Positions 26,090 to 35,733 of a DNA stretch of 64,000 nucleotides are shown here, piece after piece (within the stretch, counting starts at the first letter, position 1; every line of letters begins with the position of its first letter). This DNA comes from Bacteroidales bacterium (lineage in GTDB: Bacteria; Bacteroidota; Bacteroidia; Bacteroidales; UBA12077): positions 9,480 through 73,479 of the forward strand of contig DMBU01000108.1 of assembly GCA_003446015.1 (NCBI GenBank), in the 5' to 3' direction. A program made the translations under genes and the position numbers. The notes under the pieces are model-generated. The model ran no database searches. It saw nothing but the letters and a program-made list of their open reading frames with translations, and was not told the origin of the DNA.

Positions 26090-27015
26090 ATAAAATCAAT
26101 GTTTCGTTTTAAACCTTCAAATTTTGTGCGTTCTATTGGCGAGTTTTTAAACAACTTTTTAAAGTTTAGTTTATCGATATTCTGCCAATCATCTTTTGTC
26201 AGGTTCTTTAGTTGTTTGGTAATTTTAAATTGGGGTTCGGAATGAGGTTTTCTATTGGTATTCCATGGACAAACATCCTGGCAGATATCACATCCAAAAA
26301 TCCAGTCGTTCCATTTACCTTTAAATTCAAATGGAATTTCACCTTTTTTTTCGATCGTTAAGTACGAAATGCATTTTCGGGCATCTAACTGATATGGTGT
26401 TAAAGCATTTGTGGGACAAGCATCAATACATCTTGTACATGTTCCGCAATAATCTTTTCCCAGATAGCTATCGGGAGAAGTATCGTACCCGAGTTCAATA
26501 TCAACAATCAATTCACCAATAAAAAAGAATGATCCAAATTCTTTGGATATCAGATTTGTATTCTTGCCAATCCATCCCAGACCTGATTTTGCAGCCCAAA
26601 CCTTATCCATTACAGGAGCTGAATCAACGAATGCGCGACCGGAAACATTTTTAATTTCTTTATTGATAAATTCAAGTAAAATTTGGAGTTTTTCTTTTAC
26701 AACAAAATGATAATCTTTACCATAGGCGTATTTAGAGATCTTATAGGAATCTTCTATTTGTTGCTCTTCCGGGGAGTAATTCAATAAAACTGAAATAACT
26801 GATTTTGCTCCTTCAACTAATTTTCCTGGATCTGTTCGTTTCTCAAAATTGTTTTCCATGTATTGCATTTCGCCCTGGAAACCATTTACTAACCATTCTT
26901 TTAATTGTTTTGATTCCTTTTCCAGAAAATTTGCTTTAGAAAATCCTATTGCCGAAAAACCCAATTCAAGAGCTTTTTGTCTTATTTTATTAGTATTTGA
27001 GCGAATTATATCCAT
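26065..27015 (-). CDS. queG: epoxyqueuosine reductase
   Basis: Last step of queuosine formation in tRNA, a cobalamin and [4Fe-4S] enzyme. The 316 residues carry both cluster motifs: CGTCTRCIDACP and CDICQDVCPWN, with the usual spacing. The N-terminal half has RAFVDSAPVMDKVWAAKSGLGWIGKN split over about 127-151, the substrate-site region with its Asp. The C-terminus KKPLANS is encoded by a heptamer-repeat terminator hairpin. It is shorter than QueG forms with a C-terminal HEAT domain, which is common in this phylum. Confidence 0.96.
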   Translation of the reverse strand: MDIIRSNTNKIRQKALELGFSAIGFSKANFLEKESKQLKEWLVNGFQGEMQYMENNFEKRTDPGKLVEGAKSVISVLLNYSPEEQQIEDSYKISKYAYGKDYHFVVKEKLQILLEFINKEIKNVSGRAFVDSAPVMDKVWAAKSGLGWIGKNTNLISKEFGSFFFIGELIVDIELGYDTSPDSYLGKDYCGTCTRCIDACPTNALTPYQLDARKCISYLTIEKKGEIPFEFKGKWNDWIFGCDICQDVCPWNTNRKPHSEPQFKITKQLKNLTKDDWQNIDKLNFKKLFKNSPIERTKFEGLKRNIDFIKKPLANS

Positions 27016-27023
27016 CGTAATTT

Positions 27024-27100
27024 AACCACTAAGGCACTAAGCACAGGAAGAAAAACTAAGTTACACAAAAATAACTTGAAATCTGAAACCTGAAACTTGT
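27024..27100. repeat. short degenerate tandem repeats upstream of queG
   Basis: Two octamers CACTAAGG/CACTAAGC within 27024-27044, then three heptamers tgaaatc, tgaaacc, tgaaact at 27077-27097. Such short degenerate arrays recur in this window next to gene ends. Confidence 0.5.
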
Positions 27101-27151
27101 TTTAGATTCGAACAAGCCTATCAATTCTATAAGAAATCTTAAAAGGCAACG

Positions 27152-27472
27152 TTAGAGTAACCCCAAATCCAACATCGCTTCTTCACTCATGAGACTTTTA
27201 TCCCAGGGTGGATCAAAAACGAGGTTGATTTTTGCTTCTTTAACTCCTTCAATTGCATTTGTTTTTTCATGAACCTCACTGAGTAATTGATCAGCCATTG
27301 GGCAGTTTGGTGCTGTTAAAGTCATTTTTACTTCAACTTTATTTTCCTCATCTACATCAATAGCATATATCAAACCCAGATCGTATATGTTCACTGGTAT
27401 TTCAGGGTCGTAAATCTCTTTTAGGGTTTTTACTATTTCGGCTTCTAAAGCCATATAATCATATTGTTCCAT
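27152..27472 (-). CDS. DUF59 / SufT-like Fe-S maturation protein
   Basis: A 106-residue MIP18-family protein. The signature is IYDPEIPVNIYDLGLIY (20-36), then MTLTAPNCPMADQL with the conserved Cys near residue 77, and VFDPPWDKSLMSEEA near the end. Such proteins help carry Fe-S clusters to targets. It is the last gene of the suf operon, 12 bases after sufE, which supports the role. It is close to SufT/YitW types rather than the ApbC fusion. Confidence 0.93.
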   Translation of the reverse strand: MEQYDYMALEAEIVKTLKEIYDPEIPVNIYDLGLIYAIDVDEENKVEVKMTLTAPNCPMADQLLSEVHEKTNAIEGVKEAKINLVFDPPWDKSLMSEEAMLDLGLL

Positions 27473-27483
27473 AATGCCCCTCC

Positions 27484-27909
27484 TTAACTTCCTAATTTAG
27501 CATGATAAGCCATAGCATACAATTTCATTTGTTTAACCATGGCTAATAATCCATTCGAACGAGTAGGTGAAAGATTTTGCTGCAGACCGATTTTATCTAA
27601 AAAATAGAGTTCATTATTCAGAATATCTGCAGGTTTTTGTCCATTTAACACCCGTACTAAAAGAGCTGCAATACCTTTTGTAATTATAGCATCGCTATCG
27701 GCATAAAACTTTATTACTTCGCCATCCAAATCAGCAAAAAGCCATACTTTTGACTGGCATCCTTCAATTAAATATTGTTGAGTTTTATGTTTTGGATCAA
27801 TTGCAGGGAGATCTTTACTTAGTTCAATCAGATAATTGTATTTATCCATCCAATCGTCAAAGATTGAAAACTCCTCAATAATTTCGTCTTGTTGTTCGTT
27901 TAATGTCAT
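27484..27909 (-). CDS. sufE: SufE sulfur-acceptor protein
   Basis: Accepts persulfide sulfur from SufS and passes it to the SufBCD scaffold. The 141 residues are the normal length. The catalytic cysteine is Cys51 in EGCQSKVWL. Downstream blocks are KGIAALLVRVLNG and LSPTRSNGLLAMVKQMK. It follows sufS by 58 bases; an octamer repeat (27928-27951) fills that gap. Confidence 0.95.
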   Translation of the reverse strand: MTLNEQQDEIIEEFSIFDDWMDKYNYLIELSKDLPAIDPKHKTQQYLIEGCQSKVWLFADLDGEVIKFYADSDAIITKGIAALLVRVLNGQKPADILNNELYFLDKIGLQQNLSPTRSNGLLAMVKQMKLYAMAYHAKLGS

Positions 27910-27927
27910 TTTTTATTTCTTTTTTTT

Positions 27928-27951
27928 GCAAAGACGTAAAGTCGCTAAGAA
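27928..27951. repeat. octamer tandem repeat between sufS and sufE
   Basis: Three degenerate octamers gcaaagac, gtaaagtc, gctaagaa. The same kind stands at 49264-49287. Confidence 0.5.
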
Positions 27952-27967
27952 TGTTTAAAATACAAAA

Positions 27968-29191
27968 TTAACCAAACATTTGTTTAACTGTCAAAATTGC
28001 TTCGTACAATTTGTCAATTTCCTCTTTGGTATTATAAAACGAAAAAGATGCCCGAATTGTTCCTTCTACATTTAACCGATCCATCAAAGGCTCGGCACAA
28101 TGATGACCTGTACGCACTGCTATTCCCATTTTATCGATTACCATTCCTGCATCAAAATGATGAATATTTTCGAGAATAAAAGAAATTACGCTAACCTTAT
28201 TTTCTGAAGTTCCAATAACCTTTAAGCCATCAATTGATTGTAACTTTTTGGTACCATAGTCCAATAATTCTTTTTCATAAGATGCAATATTTTCAAGTCC
28301 AAGTTGCTGAATATAATATATAGCTGTTGCAAGTCCGATTGCTGAAACATAATTTGGAGTTCCAGCTTCGAATTTAAATGGTAATTCGTTGAAAGTAGTT
28401 TTCCCGAACGTAACTTTTTTAATCATCTCACCACCAGTCATGAAAGGCGGCATTTCATTCAACCACTTTTCTTTTCCGTAAAGTACACCAATTCCATTTG
28501 GACCATAAACCTTGTGTCCTGAAAAAACATAAAAATCGCAATCCAACTCCTGAACATCGATCTTTCCGTGTTGTACACTTTGTGCGCCATCAATTAGTAC
28601 CGGAATATTTGTTTGATGTGCAATATCAATCATTGTTTTAACATCATTAACTGTCCCCAGTGCGTTTGAAACTTGATTTACTGCTACAATTTTCGTTTTT
28701 GGTGAAATCAGTTTTTTATATTCATCTAATAACAATTCTCCCTTTTCATTTATTGGAATGACTTTGAGAATTGCTTTTTTTCGTTCGCAAAGCATTTGCC
28801 AGGGAACAATATTCGCATGGTGCTCAAGGGTAGAAATGATAATTTCATCACCTTCGTTTACATATTTTTCGCCGAAAGAGAATGCAATTGTATTGATTGA
28901 TTCAGTTGTTCCGCTTGTAAAAATTACTTCATGATCATAGGATGCTTTAATAAATTTCTGCACAACTTTTCTGGCGTCTTCATATCGCTGGGTTAACTGT
29001 TCGCTCAGATAATGTACTCCACGATGAATATTGCTATTCTCGTGTGAATATATTTTTATTTCCTCATTAATTACACACAGGGGTTTTTGAGTAGTTGCTC
29101 CATTATCGAAGTAAACCAAGGGTTTATTATAAACCTGTTGGTTTAGAATTGGGAAATCTTTTCGTATTTTTTGAATATCTAAATTTGGCAT
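27968..29191 (-). CDS. sufS: cysteine desulfurase SufS
   Basis: PLP enzyme taking sulfur from cysteine as a persulfide for Fe-S assembly. The 407 residues start NLDIQKIRKDFPILNQQVYN. YFDNGATTQKP is near 28-38, HHANIVPWQ near 124-132, the PLP lysine in FSGHKVYGPNGIGVLYG near 225-241, and the active-site loop with the persulfide cysteine is RTGHHCAEP near 361-369. It belongs to the SufS (group II) type by its short loop round that cysteine. Confidence 0.97.
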   Translation of the reverse strand: MPNLDIQKIRKDFPILNQQVYNKPLVYFDNGATTQKPLCVINEEIKIYSHENSNIHRGVHYLSEQLTQRYEDARKVVQKFIKASYDHEVIFTSGTTESINTIAFSFGEKYVNEGDEIIISTLEHHANIVPWQMLCERKKAILKVIPINEKGELLLDEYKKLISPKTKIVAVNQVSNALGTVNDVKTMIDIAHQTNIPVLIDGAQSVQHGKIDVQELDCDFYVFSGHKVYGPNGIGVLYGKEKWLNEMPPFMTGGEMIKKVTFGKTTFNELPFKFEAGTPNYVSAIGLATAIYYIQQLGLENIASYEKELLDYGTKKLQSIDGLKVIGTSENKVSVISFILENIHHFDAGMVIDKMGIAVRTGHHCAEPLMDRLNVEGTIRASFSFYNTKEEIDKLYEAILTVKQMFG

Positions 29192-29270
29192 TTTTATTTA
29201 TTTTAGATTCCTCGTTTACAACTCGGAATTAATTCGACTAAATGATTTTGCAAACAAAATCAAAGTCTCA

Positions 29271-30638
29271 TTAACAGCAATGCATCTGGCAAGAGTTACA
29301 TCTCGATAACTCGCCTCGCAGACGTTTGTCAACTAAATCCTGAATACGATCTTGTAATGCAGGAACCTGAATCGCTTTAATTACATCATTAGCAAAAGCA
29401 TACATCAATAATAATTTCGCTTCTTTTTTTGGAATTCCTCGAGCCCGCAAATAAAACATTGCATCTTCGTCCAATTGACCAACCGTTGCTCCATGACTAC
29501 ATTTTACATCATCTGCATATATTTCAAGCTGAGGCTTTGTATTGATATCGGCATCATCTGTAAGTAAAATATTGTTATTTGCCTGAAATGCCTTTGTTTT
29601 TTGTGCATCTTTTCTAACGAGTACTTTTCCGTTAAATGCACCTGTTGCAAAATCATCTAAAACGCCCTTAAATAACTGATTACTTATACAATTAGGAAAA
29701 GCGTGGTCCATAAAAACATAATTATCAATATGTTGTCCTTTATCTGTTAAGTAAAGTCCGTAAGTGTTGTTTTCACAGCCCTCACCATTTAGCAACACAT
29801 GTACGTTGTTTCTGACCAGCCCTCCATGTAGCGTAATTGTATTTGCATTAACCCGACTATCTCTTTCCTGATGGAAATATAAATGAGAAACTTGTTTTGA
29901 TCCGTTATGCTCGTTTTGCATTCTAGAATAATCGAAACCAGCATTTTGTCCAACAAAAATTTCAGATACTGAATTTGTCAGAAAGTTTGGGGTTGATAAG
30001 GTGTGATCACAAACAACAACAGAGGCCTGACTTCCTTCTTCTAATATAAATAGATTCCTGTGTTGTGTAAAACCCTCTTCCTCATCCATTAACAAATTAA
30101 TAATCTGAATCGGTTTTTCGATTAAAACATCCTTGGGAACGTATAAGAAAATACCATCTTTAACAAAGGCTGTATTTAATGCAACCATTCCTTCCTTCTC
30201 CATGTCAGCATATTGGGCAAAATGCTTTTTTACCAAATCTGGATATAATTCTGCCGCTTTTTGGAAACTTCCAATAATTGCTCCTCCAGGTAATTCAGTA
30301 ATCAAATTTTCCCGATCATAATACCATCCATTTAAAAGAAGTATAACCTTTGTATTAATTTCAGGAACATCACATCTAAAAATATCGTTGATCTGAAATT
30401 TAATGTTCTTTGGCGACAAATACATTTTATAGCCATTATCAAACTCTTTATTCAGATCTGTATATTTATAATTTTCATTCTTTTTATCGGGGATACCAAT
30501 ATTTTTAAATAGCTCAAATGCTTTCTGTCTGGCAATATTAATATATTCAGGGGCATCGTTTTTTAGTGTATCAATGTTATCCTGATATATTTCAATAAAT
30601 TTCTGCTTTGATTCTATTTTAACTGCTTCTAAGCTCAT
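29271..30638 (-). CDS. sufD: Fe-S scaffold subunit SufD with cysteine-rich tail
   Basis: Partner of SufB and SufC in the Fe-S scaffold. The 455 residues contain the SufBD beta-helix core: IDNYVFMDHAFPNCISNQLFKGVL region and GAFNGKVLVRKDAQKTKAFQ near 331-350, and CSHGATVGQLDEDAMFYLRARGI near 382-404. The protein ends CNSCQMHCC, a CxxCxxxCC tail not expected from the E. coli protein. This could bind metal or a nascent cluster, or be a lineage trait. It lies between sufC and sufS. Confidence 0.95.
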   Translation of the reverse strand: MSLEAVKIESKQKFIEIYQDNIDTLKNDAPEYINIARQKAFELFKNIGIPDKKNENYKYTDLNKEFDNGYKMYLSPKNIKFQINDIFRCDVPEINTKVILLLNGWYYDRENLITELPGGAIIGSFQKAAELYPDLVKKHFAQYADMEKEGMVALNTAFVKDGIFLYVPKDVLIEKPIQIINLLMDEEEGFTQHRNLFILEEGSQASVVVCDHTLSTPNFLTNSVSEIFVGQNAGFDYSRMQNEHNGSKQVSHLYFHQERDSRVNANTITLHGGLVRNNVHVLLNGEGCENNTYGLYLTDKGQHIDNYVFMDHAFPNCISNQLFKGVLDDFATGAFNGKVLVRKDAQKTKAFQANNNILLTDDADINTKPQLEIYADDVKCSHGATVGQLDEDAMFYLRARGIPKKEAKLLLMYAFANDVIKAIQVPALQDRIQDLVDKRLRGELSRCNSCQMHCC

Positions 30639-30677
30639 ATGTTTGCTTTTAAAATTCCGACAATAAGCATTAATTAC

Positions 30678-31430
30678 CTATTTATCAGAATCATTCTTTA
30701 ACCAATCATAACCCTTTTCTTCTAGTTCGAAGGCTAATTCTTTTCCTCCGGATTTAATTATTTTTCCATTATTAAGTACATGAACATAGTCTGGAATTAT
30801 GTAATCCAACAATCGTTGGTAATGAGTGATAACAATTGTTGCATTTTCTGCAGTTTTTAACTTATTAACACCATTTGCAACAATTCTCAATGCATCAATA
30901 TCCAGACCTGAGTCTGTTTCGTCAAGAATTGATAGCTTAGGTTCAAGCATAGCCATCTGGAAAATCTCATTTCTTTTCTTTTCTCCACCAGAAAACCCTT
31001 CGTTTACAGATCTGTTTGCTAATGCAGCATCTAACTCAACCAATTCTTTCTTTTCACGCATTAATTTAAGAAAGTCTGAAGATGATATTGGATCTAAGCC
31101 TTTGTGTTTTCTCTGTTCATTTACAGCAGTCTTCATAAAGTTAACCATACTTACCCCCGGTATTTCTATTGGATACTGAAATCCAAGAAATATGCCTTCA
31201 CTAGCACGTTCTTCGGGAGACATCTCCAAAAGGTCTTTTCCAAAATAACTAACCTTTCCTTCTGTAACCTGAAAAATTTCTCTGCCTGCAAGTACAGATG
31301 CCAAGGTACTCTTGCCGGAACCGTTTGGACCCATAATAGCATGTACTTCACCTGCTTTTACTTCAAGGTTAATTCCTTTCAGAATTTCTTTTCCTTCAAC
31401 GCTTGCTCGTAAATTCTTTATTAATAACAT
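30678..31430 (-). CDS. sufC: Fe-S scaffold ATPase SufC
   Basis: ABC-type ATPase of the SufBCD scaffold. The 250 residues show Walker A GPNGSGKST (35-43), the Q-loop region GFQYPIEIPGVS, the signature NEGFSGGEKKRNEI, and Walker B plus D-loop LSILDETDSGLDIDAL. No membrane segment is present, as expected. It is placed directly between sufB and sufD with short gaps of about 40 bases. Confidence 0.98.
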   Translation of the reverse strand: MLLIKNLRASVEGKEILKGINLEVKAGEVHAIMGPNGSGKSTLASVLAGREIFQVTEGKVSYFGKDLLEMSPEERASEGIFLGFQYPIEIPGVSMVNFMKTAVNEQRKHKGLDPISSSDFLKLMREKKELVELDAALANRSVNEGFSGGEKKRNEIFQMAMLEPKLSILDETDSGLDIDALRIVANGVNKLKTAENATIVITHYQRLLDYIIPDYVHVLNNGKIIKSGGKELAFELEEKGYDWLKNDSDK

Positions 31431-31474
31431 CTTATATCTTTTTTCTATTTTAAAATCTTTAACCCTTTAACATT

Positions 31475-32923
31475 TTATCCTACACTTCCTTCCAAACTAA
31501 TTTGAAGAAGTTTCTGTGCTTCAACAGCAAATTCCATAGGTAATTTATTTAAAACTTCTTTAGCATAACCATTTACTATTAGGCCAATTGCATCTTCCGT
31601 TTTAATACCACGTTGATTACAATAAAATATTTGATCTTCACCAATTTTTGAAGTTGTCGCTTCGTGCTCTACAATTGAATCCTTATTATCTACCTCAATA
31701 TACGGATAAGTATGTGCACCGCACTTATCTCCTAACAACAAACTGTCGCATTGAGAAAAATTACGTGCATTTGTAGCGTTTTTAACTACCTTAACTAATC
31801 CACGGTAACTATTATTACTAAATCCTGCAGAAATACCCTTTGATACAATTATGCTTTTTGTGTTTTTACCAATATGAATCATTTTTGTTCCGGTATCGGC
31901 CTGTTGATGGTTATTGGTCACTGCAACAGAATAAAATTCTCCTATGGAATTATTTCCTAGTAATATACAACTTGGGTATTTCCAGGTAATTGCAGAACCC
32001 GTTTCAACTTGTGTCCATGAAATTTTAGAGTTTTCACCTGCACATTTGCCTCGTTTAGTTACAAAATTATAAATTCCTCCCTTTCCATTTTTATCACCTG
32101 GATACCAATTTTGTACTGTTGAATATTTTACTTCGGCATTTCTGTTTGCAACAATTTCAACTATTGCAGCATGTAGTTGGTTTTCATCTCTACGAGGAGC
32201 AGTACAACCTTCCAAATAACTTACATATGAATCATCTTCGGCAACAATTAATGTTCTTTCAAACTGACCTGTATTTGCTGCATTGATCCTAAAATAAGTT
32301 GATAATTCCATAGGACATCGAACACTTTTAGGAATAAAACAAAATGAGCCATCACTAAATACAGCTGAATTTAATGACGCAAAATAATTGTCGGTATAAG
32401 GAACCACTGATCCCATATATTTCTTAACCAAATCAGGATGCTCCTGAACAGCTTCGCTAAACGAACAAAAAATAATTCCTAACTCGGCTAGATTTTCTTT
32501 AAATGTTGTTTTTACCGAAACGCTGTCCATTACGGCATCTACAGCAACACCCGACAAATGTTTCTGTTCATCTAATGGTATTCCAAGCTTATCAAAAGTT
32601 GCTCTTAATTCAGGATCCACGTCATCCAAACTATCAAGCAAAACCTTTTGCTTTGGAGCTGAATAATAAATAATATCCTGATAATTAATTTTAGGTACAA
32701 TCAAATGAGCCCATTGTGGCATTTTCATTGTTTGCCAATGACGAAATGCTTTAAGTCTGAACTCCAACATAAATTCCGGCTCATTCTTTTTCTGAGAAAT
32801 CAACCTCACAACATCCTCGTTTAAACCCTTTGGAATAGATTCACTCTCAATATCCGATACAAATCCGTACTTATATTCTCCTTGTGTAACTTCGTTTAAT
32901 ATTTTATCTTGATCTTTTTCCAT
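31475..32923 (-). CDS. sufB: Fe-S scaffold subunit SufB
   Basis: Main scaffold on which the cluster is built. The 482 residues are full length. Landmarks: GLNEDVVRLIS near 33-43, FKENLAELGIIFCSFSEAVQEHP near 157-179, SYLEGCTAPRRDENQLHAAIVE near 233-254, and SQCDSLLLGDKCGAHTYPYIEV near 394-415 with the conserved cysteine. It is first in the operon sufB-C-D-S-E-sufT. A short palindrome between the promoter box and the start may be an operator. Confidence 0.97.
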   Translation of the reverse strand: MEKDQDKILNEVTQGEYKYGFVSDIESESIPKGLNEDVVRLISQKKNEPEFMLEFRLKAFRHWQTMKMPQWAHLIVPKINYQDIIYYSAPKQKVLLDSLDDVDPELRATFDKLGIPLDEQKHLSGVAVDAVMDSVSVKTTFKENLAELGIIFCSFSEAVQEHPDLVKKYMGSVVPYTDNYFASLNSAVFSDGSFCFIPKSVRCPMELSTYFRINAANTGQFERTLIVAEDDSYVSYLEGCTAPRRDENQLHAAIVEIVANRNAEVKYSTVQNWYPGDKNGKGGIYNFVTKRGKCAGENSKISWTQVETGSAITWKYPSCILLGNNSIGEFYSVAVTNNHQQADTGTKMIHIGKNTKSIIVSKGISAGFSNNSYRGLVKVVKNATNARNFSQCDSLLLGDKCGAHTYPYIEVDNKDSIVEHEATTSKIGEDQIFYCNQRGIKTEDAIGLIVNGYAKEVLNKLPMEFAVEAQKLLQISLEGSVG

Positions 32924-32964
32924 AACTTTGCAAAATCTATGTAAAATTAAGCACTACGTTTAAA

Positions 32965-32994
32965 TAGATTAAATCTAAATTAGGTGCAAATATA
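32965..32994 (-). promoter_or_regulatory. suf operon -7 box and possible operator palindrome
   Basis: On the minus strand TATATTTG (32987-32994) matches TAnnTTTG; no good -33 box was found. Just downstream, TAGATTTAATCTA (32965-32977) is a palindrome with 6-base arms placed roughly at +3 to +15, where a repressor would block transcription. The regulator is not known. Confidence 0.4.
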
Positions 32995-33065
32995 TTTAAA
33001 ATATAACAAGAAATAAAGCCTGATTGTTTAATCTTTTTTTTTAATGATATATATCAATTTTTAAT

Positions 33066-34112
33066 ATGAGTACAAATAAACAAAAAACCACAGACATATC
33101 TGAACTAGGAGAATTCGGACTAATTAATCGCATCACAAAAGATATAAGAATTAATCATAAAAATACCTTAAAAGGAGTTGGAGACGATGCTGCTGTTATA
33201 GATTATGGTAACACTTGCGCTCTTGTTACAACAGATCTTTTAGTTGAAGGAATTCATTTTAATTTAATTTATACTCCACTAAAACATTTGGGATATAAAG
33301 CTGTTGTTGTTAATTTATCGGATGTTTATGCGATGAATGCTACGCCAAAACAAATCACAGTTTCAATTGCAATTTCGGCAAAATTCACAGTTGAACATAT
33401 TGAAGAACTTTATGAAGGAATTTATTTGGCCTGTGAGCATTATAAGGTTGATTTGATTGGTGGCGACACATCTTCATCATTAACGGGATTGGCAATAAGT
33501 ATAACCGCTATTGGTGAAGCAAAGAAGGAGAATATTACATACAGAAGTACTGCAAAGAAAAATGACATTCTTTGTGTAACAGGGAACTTAGGGGCAGCAT
33601 ATATGGGATTACAATTATTAGAGAGAGAAAAAGAGATTTTCAAAACAAATCCAACTTCTCGGCCAAGTTTGGAAGGGTACGATTACATACTTCAACGTCA
33701 ACTAAAACCTGAAGCCAGAAAAGATATGATGGAATTATTTAAAGAAATCAATATTAAACCTACATCGATGATTGATATTTCGGATGGATTATCGTCGGAG
33801 ATCATGCATATCTGCAAGGATTCGAATGTTGGATGTAAAATTTTTCAGGATAAGATCCCTATTGATGAAAACACAGCACAAATGGCTGATGAATTTAATA
33901 TTGAACCTCTTATTGCTGCTTTAAATGGTGGTGAAGATTATGAGTTACTTTTCACTATTGATATTAAAGATCTTGATAAAATTAAAGACCAGCCAATGAT
34001 TCATGCCATTGGTCATATTGCTGACAAAGAACTCGGGACAGTTATGATCAGCAACAGTGGACAAAGCATAGAATTAAAAGCCCAAGGCTGGAACCAGATG
34101 AATAAACAATAA
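33066..34112 (+). CDS. thiL: thiamine-monophosphate kinase
   Basis: Phosphorylates thiamine monophosphate to the active diphosphate cofactor. The 348 residues start FGLINRITKDI; GVGDDAAVIDYG (38-49) is the metal/ATP-binding block. Others are NLSDVYAMNATP near 82-93, GGDTSSS near 136-142 and a C-terminal MIDISDGLSSE and NGGEDYELLFT. It is divergent from sufB. No TPP riboswitch was found in front of it. Confidence 0.96.
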   Translation: MSTNKQKTTDISELGEFGLINRITKDIRINHKNTLKGVGDDAAVIDYGNTCALVTTDLLVEGIHFNLIYTPLKHLGYKAVVVNLSDVYAMNATPKQITVSIAISAKFTVEHIEELYEGIYLACEHYKVDLIGGDTSSSLTGLAISITAIGEAKKENITYRSTAKKNDILCVTGNLGAAYMGLQLLEREKEIFKTNPTSRPSLEGYDYILQRQLKPEARKDMMELFKEINIKPTSMIDISDGLSSEIMHICKDSNVGCKIFQDKIPIDENTAQMADEFNIEPLIAALNGGEDYELLFTIDIKDLDKIKDQPMIHAIGHIADKELGTVMISNSGQSIELKAQGWNQMNKQ

Positions 34113-34297
34113 GTTAAAGTGAGTACCCTCATTTAATATTATTTTAAACACTATCGTATTTTATTCCTAATCTGATTACTGATTTTCTTCATTTACCTCA
34201 CCCCATGGGAAGAAAAACAAATAACGCATAAATTAAATGGTATTAACTCATTTATATTACAAAGAGGTTATTTAGGTAGAAAATCCGATACTTATAC

Positions 34298-35623
34298 TTA
34301 TTTTATACTTGATACTGAATAAATAAAACCATCTGCACTTCCAAAATATATTATGCCTTCTTGTACAATAGGAGAAGACAAAATAGCTCCATAATTTTCA
34401 AACATTTGTTCATAAAATTTTACATAATTTTCGAAATTACGTACATCCATTTTAGAACCTAATGCTTTGTATTCTTCTGCAACCAATTCTCCTTTTTCAT
34501 TATAAACGCCTAAGGTGTCATTTAAAACACCATGGGTTTTAAATTCCCAAACAATCTTTTGATTTTGTATATCTATCCCGTATAGTCGCCCATTTGCCGA
34601 CCCAATATACGCCATTTGACTATCAATAGCAGGACTGGAAAAAGTGTATGAATTGGTTTTTAACCTATAATCAATGTTACCTGAGTTTTTATCAATTGCA
34701 TAAAAACTAAATCCATCTGAAGATCCACAGTAAAGTTTTTCTCCCACCGCAAAAGAAGATGGCATCCATGACTGTTCGAAATTTTTATTTGTCCATAAAG
34801 TATCACCAGAATTTATATCAAAACAATAAATATTTGCATCCCTTGAGCCAAGGTAAACCCGGTCTCCTTCAATCGCGGGTGAAGCCTGCACTCCCAACCA
34901 AACATAATATGTTGTGTCTTTACCTGTTTGATATGACCATAATTCGTGACCAGCATTAATGTCAAGACAATACATTTTACTATCGAAACTACCAAATAAT
35001 ATTTTATTGTCTTTAATTGCAGGCGATGAATGAACCGAACCTTCAGTTGCAAAACTCCAAATCTCTTTTCCGGTATTTAAATCAACAGAATAAAACTTTT
35101 TTCCGCAACCAAATAAAATTGAATTATCACTAATTACCGGAGAAGACTGGTAAAAGTCCCAAAAATCCTTAACTAATCTATTAGGATCAAAGTAGTCCTT
35201 TATGACATGTCCGTTTTCTCCATCAGTCTTAAATTTCCATGCTAATTTTCCATTCTTTTTATTTAGCTTATATAAGTATCCATCGTAACTTAAGAAGTAA
35301 GTGTATTTCTCCTTTATAATTGCAGTCGAATTAATTGATCCTCGGGTTTTAAATCGCCAGTTTTCTTTTCCTGTTATTTTATTTAGCGAATAAAAAGCAG
35401 AATCAGTGCTTCCAACATACACACTTTTTTCATCGGATACTAATGAAGCATAAATCCCACCATTTGTTTTAAATTTCCACAATTCTTTAGGTTCATTTAA
35501 TACTGATGTTGAATTATAAAATCCTGTGTTACTATCATCATTTCTAAATTTGTCATTTTCATACTTATCACATGATACGAATAAAATAAAAATAAATCCT
35601 GCTACATAAATAATTGATCTCAT
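34298..35623 (-). CDS. PQQ-like beta-propeller lipoprotein
   Basis: A 441-residue lipoprotein starting at ATG 35623 (MRSIIYVAGFIFILFVSC, Cys18 as lipid site). A TTG nine codons earlier is an unlikely start. The mature part consists of repeated blades of the PQQ type, with patterns such as LWKFKTNGGIYASLVSDE, NWRFKTRGSINSTAIIKE and IWSFATEGSVHSSPAIKD at about 40-residue steps, seven or eight in all. It resembles BamB-like or PQQ-domain sensor/binding proteins, but nothing shows cofactor binding. It is divergent from a secreted esterase, 110 bases apart, possibly a functional pair. Confidence 0.88.
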   Translation of the reverse strand: MRSIIYVAGFIFILFVSCDKYENDKFRNDDSNTGFYNSTSVLNEPKELWKFKTNGGIYASLVSDEKSVYVGSTDSAFYSLNKITGKENWRFKTRGSINSTAIIKEKYTYFLSYDGYLYKLNKKNGKLAWKFKTDGENGHVIKDYFDPNRLVKDFWDFYQSSPVISDNSILFGCGKKFYSVDLNTGKEIWSFATEGSVHSSPAIKDNKILFGSFDSKMYCLDINAGHELWSYQTGKDTTYYVWLGVQASPAIEGDRVYLGSRDANIYCFDINSGDTLWTNKNFEQSWMPSSFAVGEKLYCGSSDGFSFYAIDKNSGNIDYRLKTNSYTFSSPAIDSQMAYIGSANGRLYGIDIQNQKIVWEFKTHGVLNDTLGVYNEKGELVAEEYKALGSKMDVRNFENYVKFYEQMFENYGAILSSPIVQEGIIYFGSADGFIYSVSSIK

Positions 35624-35733
35624 TTTTTTGTCTGTTAAATTAAAAACCAAATCTAGGATAAAGTAAGTAAATTTAACCCTATCGTGACAGGGTATTTTAT
35701 ATTTTATTTATCTTAAACAAAACCCCTGTTATT

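Noticed and set aside
35621..35650. TTG start nine codons upstream for the PQQ-like lipoprotein
   Set aside because: It would place charged residues before the lipoprotein signal; the ATG at 35623 gives a normal signal and lipobox. The same reasoning was applied to TTG codons at 23375, 43123 and 55878.
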